A stretch of DNA of 64,000 bases, taken from contig CATOTD010000002.1 of the NCBI GenBank assembly GCA_951812995.1, positions 503,468 through 567,467 of the forward strand, read 5' to 3'. The notes beneath the pieces were generated by a model that was not told the DNA's origin, searched no databases, and worked only from the letters and a program-made list of their open reading frames with translations. Of this stretch, positions 1-9,625 are shown piece after piece. This DNA comes from an uncultured Gammaproteobacteria bacterium (GTDB lineage: Bacteria > Pseudomonadota > Gammaproteobacteria > Eutrophobiales > Eutrophobiaceae). Each line of letters begins with the position of its first letter. Position 1 is the first letter of the stretch. The translations under genes and the position numbers were made by a program.

Positions 1-696
1 CCCAGACGCTTTCAATACCATTTGTATGTGCCATACCATTTACAAATTCCTTTGCACTGTGATTAACAGTACCATGCTGATAATCCCTCTCAAAACCTGA
101 ATATCCTTTATGCTCATCAGTATATAAATGGCTTTCAGCGGTGATATTTTATGAATTGTAGATTGCAGGGTATGCTTATCAGTATTATTTATCGGCATTG
201 TCTTGACATGACCACCGCGTACTTTCATGCCCATGACCGCATATTTACCAACCGTCCCACGTCCTGCTTTTAGCTTTTTGTTTGCGTGTTTATTGGATTC
301 CTTGCCACCAAGGTAGGTTTTATCAATTTCAATGTGTCCACTCAATACTTCAAGGTCTTCACCACAAACTAATCGTAATCGATGCAACATGTACCAAGCA
401 GTTCTTTGTTGTATTCCAAGTTCTTTAGATAATTGTAAAGAGAAGACACCTTTCTGTGAAGTCATGAGTGTGTAAGAAGTATAAATCCACTTGCGGGAAT
501 CTACTTTGCTACGTTCCATTGGGGTATTAGTAAAAACATTGAAATATCCACGACAATTACCGCACCAATAATCACTTGATTTTTTCTGCGGTGTGATTTT
601 TCCATTACATCCACATTTCGCACAAACAGGTTTATTGCCCCAACGTATTTTTTCAAAATACTGAATTGCATCAGTCTTGGTCTTGTATGTATTCAT
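1..696 (-). pseudogene. IS1595-family (ISXO2-like) transposase, frameshifted, continues past window start
   Basis: N-terminal zinc-ribbon CAKCGCNG...CGNCRGYF and IEIDKTYLGGKE...GRGTVGKYAVMG motif. The frame changes near 135-145, after which another frame reads DEHKGYSG...HGTVNHSAKEFVNGMAHTNGIESVW. Confidence 0.8.
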
Positions 697-823
697 GATT
701 TCATGCAGATTTAATACTTTTGCCCTATTTTTTGTCTCATTAATTTTAATCTATAATTTAACATGGATATAATGAAATAATCTGATTATTTTAAAGATTT
801 GTCAAGTTTTGTACTGATATTTA

Positions 824-1368
824 TTATTGTAATCTTGTCAAGTTAAATACATAATTCCCTTTGCGCACACCGGTGACGCGGTGGTCGGGTTTGCGGAACC
901 GCCCAAGTGTCTTGATGTCCAGGTGCAGAAGCGAGCCTGGATAAGACCGCTCATAGCGATTATTGGGTTTAGCGGGTGCAAGCGCGGAGCGTTTGTTTAG
1001 ACCGAGTCGTCTGCGGTGCGAAGACATTGTGGCGGGGTCGAGCCGACATTCCTGGCAATCTGGCCCATGGTCCGGCGGTGCTTACGTAGCAAAGAGATGC
1101 GGCGGACTTGCCTATCTGTCAGTGCTCTGGGATGGCGGCTGACTGGCCGAGAACCACTATCTTCCAGGCCTGCCAGACCGTCCTTATCAAATTGATTGTT
1201 CCACTTCAATACAGTGTGAGTTGACGTATGAAACTCTTGCGCCACCTGGGTCGCTGGAAAACCAGGTTGTTGGGCTCGTCTGACCATACTCAGTCGACCT
1301 TCCAGTGTCAATGGGGCATGCTTGTGTACGTTCATGCGGGTTTCTGTTGACCCTATTGGTTTGGTCAC
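824..1368 (-). pseudogene. IS481-family transposase N-terminal fragments, frameshifted
   Basis: MNVHKHAPLTLEGRLSMVRR...ATQVAQEFHTSTHTVLKWNNQF...GLAGLEDSGSRP helix-turn-helix region, then YPGSLLHLDIKTLGRF in another frame. No complete catalytic core. Confidence 0.7.
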
Positions 1369-1675
1369 TTATATAATCTCTCACATGGCTCGCATGAACA
1401 ACCTATGCCCAGATCACAGGTAGGTGTCCCAGCTCAACTTCGACAGCCGCGTGCGAATGGTGTTTCATGGCAAGCAGATCAGTTCTGACACTAGGTTGAT
1501 CCGGTATTAACCTTGCCAGCTTCAACGTAACACATACTGGTGTCGGAAAAAGTGATGGTGTACCATCGGCCACACAGGTAACCTGATTTGCCTTACCGGT
1601 ATCAAACGCAATAGCTAGTGCTGATATTGACAAAAATCACAACCTGCCATTAAAATTTTTTAGCAATAGGAGTGC

Positions 1676-2671
1676 ATGATGCTTGCAACTATTATCAATA
1701 ATACAAGGGTTCAAACAGGCAACGTCATGCTGTTCATGGTCAAGTCCAAATATAAGATGGCGACTGGCTTGTTGGTGACGGGTATCTTCGCATCAACAAT
1801 CCACACACCCGCCATGGCTACACCCTGGTTGACAGAGGTCGAACTTGGGGCGGCGGTAGGGACAAGCTACGCATCGATTGATATGGAATCAACGAACACG
1901 ACTGGAGAGGGTCTTAATATACCCCCTGAGCCGCAAATTGCGTCAAGATACCGGTTGCATTTCAAAGACCTTGACAGCACGGTCCTCTCGCTACAGTTGA
2001 CGGGCCAGCTGGCTAACGGCAAACCGCTTAAGCTGTATGGCCGCTATGGCGAGTACGGCACGGGCAAGTTTGATGATTACGACTGGTATGGCACCAGCAA
2101 GAACACGCTACACTCGTTATACAAGGCCGCAACGACCGGTGATCACTTTACTATTGGCCTTGACTACACCTATAAACAGATTGACCTTAGTGCCAATAGT
2201 ACGCTGGATTTATCAGTCGGTGCTGAATGGGAAAGGATGCAAATAACAATCAAACACCCGTTCTATTTGACAGGAGGAAGAGCATTGAAAGATGATGTCC
2301 CTCCCCTATTGGTCAGCACTCCTGAGTATCCTGATCTTTATTATGATGTGGATATCTACACGGTTCATACCGGCCTCCGCTATAAACGTCTCTTGGGCAA
2401 TCAATGGCATCTTGCAGGCACGATCAATGGGCAGTTGGGTGTTTTGAATGACGAAAAAGACTGGCGGCAGTGGGTAGCAGAAGAGCAAGATATCATTGGC
2501 AAAGTGAGATTGGCATTGGGCGTACACTATGCCTGGAATAACAAACTGTCCAGCGGCATTGAGGGCTATGCCAGCCACCTGGTTAGCTTAAGTAGCGAGC
2601 ACTACGAGTCATTCAACTATAACTATCAATCATACGGGGCTAATCTTTGGTTGCTACGCTATCGCTTCTGA
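1676..2671 (+). CDS. predicted outer-membrane beta-barrel protein
   Basis: Signal peptide-like N-terminus ending AMA, alternating aromatic/polar strands, C-terminal ...LWLLRYRF typical of barrel proteins. Confidence 0.55.
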   Translation: MMLATIINNTRVQTGNVMLFMVKSKYKMATGLLVTGIFASTIHTPAMATPWLTEVELGAAVGTSYASIDMESTNTTGEGLNIPPEPQIASRYRLHFKDLDSTVLSLQLTGQLANGKPLKLYGRYGEYGTGKFDDYDWYGTSKNTLHSLYKAATTGDHFTIGLDYTYKQIDLSANSTLDLSVGAEWERMQITIKHPFYLTGGRALKDDVPPLLVSTPEYPDLYYDVDIYTVHTGLRYKRLLGNQWHLAGTINGQLGVLNDEKDWRQWVAEEQDIIGKVRLALGVHYAWNNKLSSGIEGYASHLVSLSSEHYESFNYNYQSYGANLWLLRYRF

Positions 2672-2744
2672 GGTACTGCTTAGCGGCCATACGCCGATAA
2701 CTTTGCAACACAACATCATGAGAGGAGACGGACACCGCGGGGGC

Positions 2745-2835
2745 ATCGACCCGCTCCGACCTACCTCAACCGACCCCGACCGACCCTAGCCTGTCCCGAC
2801 TGACCTCCGACCTGCCTCAACCTGTCTCACCGGCA
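2745..2835 (+). repeat. degenerate C-rich pentanucleotide array
   Basis: ccgac ctacc tcaac cgacc ccgac cgacc ctagc ctgtc ccgac tgacc..., period about 5. Confidence 0.65.
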
Positions 2836-2973
2836 CGGAATCGGGACAAATACTTTATTCTGCAACAAAGATGATCATATAATCACGCTGTTATTAAACA
2901 AACCATTTATAACAATACATAATTGCAACAGATAGCCTTAACCCACGCATCGATTGCACCGAGCCGAATCACC

Positions 2974-3723
2974 ATGTTAATTATCCCTGCTATAGACATT
3001 AAAAACGGGAAATGCGTACGCCTTAGTCAAGGCCAGATGGATAAAGAAACTATCTATGCGGATGATCCGGTCACGGCGGCTCACCGCTGGATTGAGGCCG
3101 GGGCCAGGCGCTTGCATATTGTTGATCTTGATGGTGCTGTCAATGGTGTCCCGAGCAATGTTGATCTCATCCACGAGATGGTCGCCGCTCATCCTGACGT
3201 GCCCATACAGGTTGGCGGTGGCATTCGCGACGAAGACACCATTCAGACTTACCTAGACGTGGGTGCCGCCTATGTCATTATTGGCACGCGAGCGGTAACA
3301 ACCCCGCATTTTGTGACCGATGCCTGTCTTGAATTTCCAGGTCATATTATCGTCGGGCTTGATGCAAGAAATGGTAAATTGGCAACGAATGGCTGGTCAA
3401 AACTATCGCACCATGATGCCAATGATATGGCCGTGCGTTTCGAGCATGATGGTGTTGCCGCTATCATATTTACCGATATAAGCCGCGACGGCATGTTGAA
3501 CAACGTTAATATCGAGGCCACCGTCGACCTCTGCAAAAACATCAGCATCCCGGTCATCGCGTCTGGCGGCCTCAGTAATCTTGATGACATACACGCATTA
3601 TGTGCCGTCAGCGAAGAAGGCATTTTTGGTGTCATAACCGGCCGTGCCATCTATGAAGGCACACTGGATTTAGCCGAGGCACAACAATTAGCAGACACAA
3701 TCTGCGCCGACAACACAAACTAA
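2974..3723 (+). CDS. hisA: 1-(5-phosphoribosyl)-5-[(5-phosphoribosylamino)methylideneamino]imidazole-4-carboxamide isomerase
   Basis: [39 protein letters not shown]-barrel HisA signature. Start placed at internal ATG 2974. Confidence 0.95.
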   Translation: MLIIPAIDIKNGKCVRLSQGQMDKETIYADDPVTAAHRWIEAGARRLHIVDLDGAVNGVPSNVDLIHEMVAAHPDVPIQVGGGIRDEDTIQTYLDVGAAYVIIGTRAVTTPHFVTDACLEFPGHIIVGLDARNGKLATNGWSKLSHHDANDMAVRFEHDGVAAIIFTDISRDGMLNNVNIEATVDLCKNISIPVIASGGLSNLDDIHALCAVSEEGIFGVITGRAIYEGTLDLAEAQQLADTICADNTN

Positions 3724-4496
3724 TGGGTCTTGCCAAACGTATAATACCTTGCCTTGATGTTGATAATGGCCGGACCGTTAAAGGTGTCCAATTTGCCGAC
3801 ATCCGCGACGCGGGCGATCCGGTCGAGGTAGCCATGCGCTATGATCTGCAAGGTGCCGATGAGATTACCTTTCTTGATATAACGGCCAGTTGCGACGACC
3901 GTGAAACAATGGTGCATGTTGTCGAAGCCGTCGCCAGTCAGGTCTTTATGCCACTAACGGTCGGGGGCGGCATACGTACCGTTGATGATATAAAACGCTT
4001 GCTTATGGTCGGGGCCGACAAGATCAGTATCAATACGGCCGCCGTGCATGATCCAGCGTTTGTCCGCCGCGCAGCAAAACAATTCGGATCGCAATGCATT
4101 GTGGTTGCGATAGATGCAAAATGCGTTAATCCAGACGCTAATGAAAAACGTTGGCAAGTATTCACTCACGGTGGTCGCAAGACTACCGGCATCGATGCCG
4201 TTGACTGGGCTCGGAAGATGGTGGCGCATGGTGCGGGTGAGCTCTTACTCACCAGCATGGACCGGGACGGCACGAGAGACGGTTTCGATATTGATCTTAC
4301 CCGCGCTGTCAGCGAGGCGGTCAATGTTCCTGTCGTGGCATCCGGCGGTGTCGGCAAGCTGGAACATCTTGCTGACGGCATACGCTATGGCAAGGCAGAT
4401 GCCGTTTTGGCTGCCAGCATCTTTCATTTTGGCGAACATACGGTGGCCGCCGCAAAAGCGTACATGTCGAAACAAAACATAGCGGTTCGACTGTAA
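3723..4496 (+). CDS. hisF: imidazole glycerol phosphate synthase subunit HisF
   Basis: [46 protein letters not shown]; directly follows hisA. Confidence 0.96.
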   Translation: MGLAKRIIPCLDVDNGRTVKGVQFADIRDAGDPVEVAMRYDLQGADEITFLDITASCDDRETMVHVVEAVASQVFMPLTVGGGIRTVDDIKRLLMVGADKISINTAAVHDPAFVRRAAKQFGSQCIVVAIDAKCVNPDANEKRWQVFTHGGRKTTGIDAVDWARKMVAHGAGELLLTSMDRDGTRDGFDIDLTRAVSEAVNVPVVASGGVGKLEHLADGIRYGKADAVLAASIFHFGEHTVAAAKAYMSKQNIAVRL

Positions 4497-4512
4497 AACT
4501 ATACGGTGAAAC

Positions 4513-4899
4513 ATGAGCGCATGGTTGGACAAACTTAGCTGGAACAATGACGGTCTGGTGCCGGTGGTCGTACAGGAAGCGGGTTCTGGGCAAATACTTA
4601 TGCATGCCTGGATGAACCGGGAAGCGCTGGCGCAGACTGTTGCTGGCGGCAAGGCCGTGTACTGGTCACGTACACGCCAATCGCTTTGGATCAAAGGCGA
4701 ATCATCGGGGCATTTTCAGTTCGTTGAATCGATACAACTTGATTGTGATTGCGATACATTACTGCTGACTGTCAACCAGGCCGGCGGCATTGCCTGCCAT
4801 ACGGGCCGGCGGCATTGTTTTTTTATGTCGCTTGTCGATCAAGAATGGCAAACGACTGAAGACGTATTAAAAGATCCGAGCCTTATCTACAAAAAATAG
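4513..4899 (+). CDS. hisI: phosphoribosyl-AMP cyclohydrolase
   Basis: LMHAWMNREAL, VYWSRTRQSLWIKGESSGHFQ, DCDCDTLL, CHTGRRHCF motifs. Confidence 0.95.
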   Translation: MSAWLDKLSWNNDGLVPVVVQEAGSGQILMHAWMNREALAQTVAGGKAVYWSRTRQSLWIKGESSGHFQFVESIQLDCDCDTLLLTVNQAGGIACHTGRRHCFFMSLVDQEWQTTEDVLKDPSLIYKK

Positions 4900-4905
4900 A
4901 CCGAC

Positions 4906-5232
4906 ATGCAGCAAGACATACTTAATTTACTCTCAGAAATACTGGCGCAAAGAAAGCAGGCAAGCGCTGATGACTCCTATACAGCAACGCTCTTTAGCAC
5001 GGGGCCAGACAGCATCCTGAAAAAAATAGGCGAAGAGGCCACCGAGACAATTATTGCGTCCAAGTCGGGCGACAACCGGGCCATCATCCATGAAGTTGCT
5101 GATTTATGGTTTCATACGCTAGTATTACTCAAGTACCATGAACTGGATCACGAGGATATCTTAAAGGAGCTTGCGTCTCGATTCGGTTTATCGGGTCTTG
5201 CGGAAAAGGCTGGACGAGATAACTCAGCATAG
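4906..5232 (+). CDS. hisE: phosphoribosyl-ATP pyrophosphatase
   Basis: YTATLFSTGPDSILKKIGEEATETIIASK, EVADLWFHTLVLL; follows hisI. Confidence 0.94.
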   Translation: MQQDILNLLSEILAQRKQASADDSYTATLFSTGPDSILKKIGEEATETIIASKSGDNRAIIHEVADLWFHTLVLLKYHELDHEDILKELASRFGLSGLAEKAGRDNSA

Positions 5233-5332
5233 AAAATGATCAGGGTACTTTTTTATTTTTATATGGGCTTGCCTGTGGCCGTAAAATCAGGTCAACTGGC
5301 ATTCAATCTTAAATAAACACTATCTGGAGAAT

Positions 5333-5593
5333 ATGAGTATGGGTTTTGGCATCTCCGAACTACTAATCTTACTGCTTATTGTTGCGCTCTTATTTGGCAC
5401 AAAAAAACTGCGCAATATGGGTGGCGACCTGGGCAGCGCAATAAAAAGCTTCCGCAGCGCCGTAAAGGAGCCTGAAGGCAAGGAACCGTTGCACGAAACA
5501 AAGGGTAATACTGCCTCTGGTCATATCATCGAAGGCGACATTGAACCGCAAATTGATGACGTTGCAAAACCCGATGACGTTGCAAAACCCTGA
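5333..5593 (+). CDS. tatA: Sec-independent translocase TatA
   Basis: [38 protein letters not shown]; tatABC order. C-terminus has a perfect 18-bp tandem duplication (DDVAKP x2). Confidence 0.93.
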   Translation: MSMGFGISELLILLLIVALLFGTKKLRNMGGDLGSAIKSFRSAVKEPEGKEPLHETKGNTASGHIIEGDIEPQIDDVAKPDDVAKP

Positions 5594-5617
5594 TTATTTA
5601 CTGCGACATCAATAATC

Positions 5618-5890
5618 ATGTTTGACATCGGATTTTGGGAGCTGGTGGTCATCGCCATTATCGCTTTACTGGTCATCGGCCCTGAGCGGTTGCCACAATT
5701 CGCCCGTGATGCGGGCCGCCTCGTAGGCCAGTTTCGTCGTTATGTACAAAAAGCCCGGAAAGAAATCGAAAAAGAACTGGCGCTGGATCAGGTTAACGAT
5801 CTGCAAAAAGATATTAGCCATCTCGATAATCTGCTAAAAGAAGCACCCGATCGTATCCGCAATGATGGCAACAATGGATCAAGTACGTAG
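5618..5890 (+). CDS. tatB: Sec-independent translocase TatB
   Basis: MFDIGFWELVVIAIIALLVIGPERLPQFARDAGRLVGQFRR. Confidence 0.93.
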   Translation: MFDIGFWELVVIAIIALLVIGPERLPQFARDAGRLVGQFRRYVQKARKEIEKELALDQVNDLQKDISHLDNLLKEAPDRIRNDGNNGSST

Positions 5891-5905
5891 CCGCCGCCAC
5901 GTTTC

Positions 5906-6688
5906 ATGACGAGCACTCATAACGATAACGATTCTGGACAACCTTTAATCGCACACTTGATAGAGCTACGCGCCTGTGTGCTACATGCCATTACCGGCAT
6001 CGTTATTATGCTGTTATTGCTGTTGCCCTTTGCCAATGCTATATACCGCTTTATAGCAACACCATTGATCGCAAAATTGCCCAAAGGTAGCAGCATGATT
6101 GCAACAGAGGTGGCATCGCCTTTTTTCGCGCCTTTTAAGTTAACCTTATTCTGCGCGGTATTATTTACTATCCCCTATATTTTGTATCAAACCTGGTCAT
6201 TTATCGCGCCTGGCCTGTACAACAATGAAAAAAAATTGGCGATACCCTTGTTGATCAGCAGTAGCCTGCTTTTCTATGTCGGCATTTTATTTGCCTACTA
6301 CGCCGTATTCCCGCTCTTGTTTGCATTTTTAACCTCTACGGCCCCGGAAGGCATACAGGTAATGACTGACATTAATCATTATCTTGATTTTATCCTGAAA
6401 CTTTTTTTCGCATTTGGAGTGGCATTTGAGATCCCGATCGCCACTTTTTTATTAGTGCGCAGTGGCATTATCAGTGCCGACAAATTGGCTAAAAACCGAC
6501 CTTATGTAATTCTGTTTGCCTTTTTTGCCGGGATGCTATTAACGCCCCCGGATATTATTTCGCAGATATTACTGGCGGTGCCTATCTGGTTGCTGTTCGA
6601 GAGCGGCTTGATCCTGAGCAGATATTACAATCATAAAAAAGACACTGCCAACAGTGCCCCGCAGGACGATGAAGACGATGCAGGTTGA
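5906..6688 (+). CDS. tatC: Sec-independent translocase TatC
   Basis: PLIAHLIELRACVLHAI..., multiple TM helices, GVAFEIPIATFLLVRSGI; after tatB. Confidence 0.94.
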   Translation: MTSTHNDNDSGQPLIAHLIELRACVLHAITGIVIMLLLLLPFANAIYRFIATPLIAKLPKGSSMIATEVASPFFAPFKLTLFCAVLFTIPYILYQTWSFIAPGLYNNEKKLAIPLLISSSLLFYVGILFAYYAVFPLLFAFLTSTAPEGIQVMTDINHYLDFILKLFFAFGVAFEIPIATFLLVRSGIISADKLAKNRPYVILFAFFAGMLLTPPDIISQILLAVPIWLLFESGLILSRYYNHKKDTANSAPQDDEDDAG

Positions 6689-6744
6689 TGCGTTAATCGC
6701 GGTACTTGACCCGTGTTTGCTTTAGTCCGAGACCTTGACAATAA

Positions 6745-7215
6745 AGCAATTTCAGCCCGACCCACATCAACCCAACCCAACCCGGCCCGATTCACCCAGC
6801 CCGGCCCGACTCAACCCAGCCCAACCCGACCCGGCTCAACCCAGCCCGGCCCGACTCAACCCAGCCCGACCCGGCTCAACCCAGCCCGACCTGACTCAAC
6901 CCAGCCCGACCTGACTCAACCCACATCCGACCCAGCCAGACCTGATCACTCCCGACCACGCCCAGCCCGACTCGATCCAACCCGGCCCGACCCGACTCAA
7001 CCTAACTCAACCCGGCTCGATCCAACCCGACCCGACCTGACTTGACCCAACCCGGCCCGATTCACCCAGCCTGGCCCGATTCACCCAACCCGGCCCGATC
7101 CAACCCGACCCGACCTGACTTGACCCAACCCGGCCCGATTCACCCAACCCGGCCCGATTCACCCAGCCCGGCCTGACCTGGCTCAACCTGACCCAACCCG
7201 ACCCACGTCCGTCTT
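6745..7215 (+). repeat. long degenerate pentanucleotide array, consensus about YCRRC
   Basis: ccggc ccgac tcaac ccagc ccaac ccgac ccggc tcaac ccagc ... over about 470 bp, with higher-order near-repeats (e.g. cttgacccaacccggcccgattcacccaRcc). Confidence 0.9.
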
Positions 7216-7257
7216 AACCCCGCTGGAAGCAACGAAAGCCCGACCGAGGTGTGGTTT

Positions 7258-7686
7258 TTATGACTGTTCCCACGGCAAACCGTGAAACCGCCAGCCATTG
7301 ATTGTATTTCTATGTCCTTTGTCATCTTTATCGCCTTCAAATCCATTAAGCACATTGTACACATGCGTAAAACCATCCTCGATCAGCAATTCCCCGCCGC
7401 GCTTTGATCGTGCCCCGCTACGACACAGCATCAGCAAGGGCGTATTTTCCAAGACCCTGGCTAAGACCCTGGCCACGCTCTGTCGCTTTGTCAAAGCAAA
7501 TCTTACCTCGTCAACAAACCCTGGCCGCATCTCCCATGTCGGCGGCTCTTGCAGCGGGACATGCAACGCCTGCAACGGGTGCCCAACAAACTCATATTCC
7601 ATCGTGCTTCTGACATCTATTAATATGGCTTCTTTTTGCAGATCAAGCATATTAAATGCCGCTATGGGATCAATCTCTTTAATCAT
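7258..7686 (-). CDS. rhodanese-like domain protein
   Basis: AILIDVRSTMEYEFVGHPLQALHVPL, LLMLCRSGARSKRGGELLIEDGFTHVYNVLNGFEGD (CRSGARS active-site loop). Confidence 0.9.
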   Translation of the reverse strand: MIKEIDPIAAFNMLDLQKEAILIDVRSTMEYEFVGHPLQALHVPLQEPPTWEMRPGFVDEVRFALTKRQSVARVLARVLENTPLLMLCRSGARSKRGGELLIEDGFTHVYNVLNGFEGDKDDKGHRNTINGWRFHGLPWEQS

Positions 7687-7703
7687 TACTCACACTCACA
7701 TTT

Positions 7704-8875
7704 AAGAAACCTCCGATTAATTCCATAATATGCGATAATACCGCAATGTTTTAAGTGGAGGGTCAAAAGATGCAACAAAAAAGCCTGGCAGGTTCTGGAT
7801 TCGAGAAATACCGCAAGCAGACACGCAAAGAGATATTTCTCGAAGAGATGAATCAGCTCATTCCCTGGAAAGCGCTGACTGCAGTAATTGAGCCTCATTA
7901 CCCCAACCCCTGCTGGTCGCCGTCCGGTGGGCATGGAACGCATGCTGAGAATCTACTTCCTGCAACACTGGTTTGCCTTATCTGATCCTGCCACAGAAGC
8001 GGCTTTATATGACACACCTGCCATGCGGTGTTTTGCCCAGATAGACTTAGGTCAGGAACCCGTGCCAGATGCAAGCACCCGCTGTCAATGCCGTCATCTA
8101 CTGGAGGAGAACAACCTCGGAGTTGCCCTGTTTGATGCTGTTGCCGTCTATCTGGAGGAAAACGGCATGAAAGTATCCAAAGGCACTATTGTTGATGCGA
8201 CCATCATCAATGCGCCTACCGCCACCAAGAACAAAAGCAACACCCGTGACCCTGATAGGCATCAGACCAAACAAGGCAAGCCATGGTACTTTGGCATGAA
8301 GGCACACATCGGTGTGGATAGCAAAACCAAACTGATACACTCTGTTGTTGCCACACCAGCCAATGTCCACGACTCACAGGTACCTGGAGACCTGCTGCAT
8401 GGAGAAGAGACCCGTCTTTGGGGAGATAGTGCCTATGCGGGTCAGCAATCCGTACTCAAGGATAATGACCCCAAGGTAAAAGACTACACCCAGGTCAAAG
8501 GCTCACGTCACCGCAAACTGACCGAACAGGACAAGGCTAAAAACCGGCACAAATCCAAAGTCCGTGCCAAGGTTGAGCATGTCTTTCATATCATGCAGCG
8601 ACAATATGGATTTACCAAAGTCAGATTCAAAGGGCCAGGCAAGAATGCGAACCACCTGTTTGCCCACTGTGCCCTGATTAATCTTATGCTATCAAAGAAA
8701 CAATTATTACGGCTATCAGTGGCTTAGTACGCCTGGAATAGGGGCGATAGCTGAAAACAGTAGGCCGGGACAAGAGAAATGAAAGAGCGTAATGAGCAAA
8801 ACGTTCAATGCTCGCTACTATCGAGCACAGTGATGCCCACTTGCTTGAAAATCCTTAATTAATTAGATGTTCCTT
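7704..8875 (+). mobile_element. IS5-family element, copy 1
   Basis: Ends AAGAAACCTCCGATTAAT and ATTAATTAGATGTTCCTT are imperfect inverted repeats; near-identical second copy at 44634-45807. Confidence 0.8.
7755..8727 (+). pseudogene. IS5-family DDE transposase split into two frames
   Basis: MQQKSLAGSGFEKYRKQTRKEIFLEEMNQLIPWKAL...HYP in frame of 7755, then GRRPVGMERMLRIYFLQHWFALSDP...AKVEHVFHIMQRQYGF in frame of 7888; +1 change near 7905-7915. Confidence 0.85.
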
Positions 8876-9325
8876 ATAAATAAATTTTTGTTCATAGCCC
8901 TATTATTTGCAACACAGTTATTCTATTCATCTGTGGCACATGCTGATGTCTATAAATGGGTTGATGACGATGGGCGAGTGGTCTATGGCGACAGGCCAGT
9001 GTCCGATAACGCCAAAAAATTGACTATAAAAAAAATGCCGCCGCAAGATTCTAAATCAATAGAAACACTTAGCAAACAGAAAAAACTACTGGATGTCATG
9101 CAGCAAGAGCGCGATGAAAAAATTGCCCGTGCGCAAGAAGAAAAAGCAAAAAAAGCAAAACAACAACAAAAATGTGCCGAGGTAAAAAAAGAACTTAAAA
9201 GAATCAGAGATGCGGGTTATTTATATGAAAAAACAGATGATCCGTCTAACCCAAGGATTTTTTCTGACGAAGAACGTAAAGCTATAGAAGAGAAACACGA
9301 AAAATATATACAAGCGCATTGTTGA
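8867..9325 (+). CDS. DUF4124-like secreted protein
   Basis: Signal peptide MFLINKFLFIALLFATQLFYSSVAHA then DVYKWVDDDGRVVYGDRPV. Start codon lies inside the IS5 terminal repeat. Confidence 0.75.
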   Translation: MFLINKFLFIALLFATQLFYSSVAHADVYKWVDDDGRVVYGDRPVSDNAKKLTIKKMPPQDSKSIETLSKQKKLLDVMQQERDEKIARAQEEKAKKAKQQQKCAEVKKELKRIRDAGYLYEKTDDPSNPRIFSDEERKAIEEKHEKYIQAHC

Positions 9326-9475
9326 TAAAATCATCGCGCTATCCCTGTAGCTAAAGATCATGGGCTTCATTCATAAGTAATTTGCGCCAACGATAAGGCA
9401 GTCGGACATCCATGTTTAGCAAGATAGAGTGCAAACTCCGTGGGGAGCAATCCCGATTTCGTTACGAAAATCTGC

Positions 9476-9556
9476 GGAGGAGTGGCTGAAGGCGGCGGTT
9501 TGCTAAATTGTTAAAGGAGGAAACTCCTTTCGGAGGTTCGAATCCCCCTCCCTCCG
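9476..9556 (+). tRNA. tRNA-Ser(GCT)-like gene with shortened D-arm; possible tRNA pseudogene
   Basis: ggaggag TGGCTGAAGGC ggcggtttGCTaaattgtt, long variable arm AAAGGAG-GAAA-CTCCTTT, T-loop TTCGAAT, acceptor TCCCTCC + G; no encoded CCA. Confidence 0.65.
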
Positions 9557-9625
9557 CTATTATTTGCCCAATATCCCGAAACTGGGGTTCTGGGCAGAAG
9601 ACAGTTCTGCAATCCGCACAACCCA

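Noticed and set aside
1403-1633. 76-aa minus ORF beside the IS481 fragment
   Set aside because: No family recognised and surrounded by IS debris; the nearby plus-strand MNNLCPDH tail suggests an IS481 remnant instead.
5557-5592. 18-bp tandem duplication at the tatA 3' end as a phase-variable switch
   Set aside because: Unit length is a multiple of three and only alters the C-terminal tail; no evidence of switching.
6713-7045. Proline/threonine-rich ORF (QPGPTQPSPTRPGSTQ...)
   Set aside because: It is translation of the pentamer array; every frame is open there because the repeat lacks stops. No ribosome-binding context or domain.
6745-7215. CRISPR array
   Set aside because: No constant repeat with unique spacers; period is 5 bp and units are degenerate.
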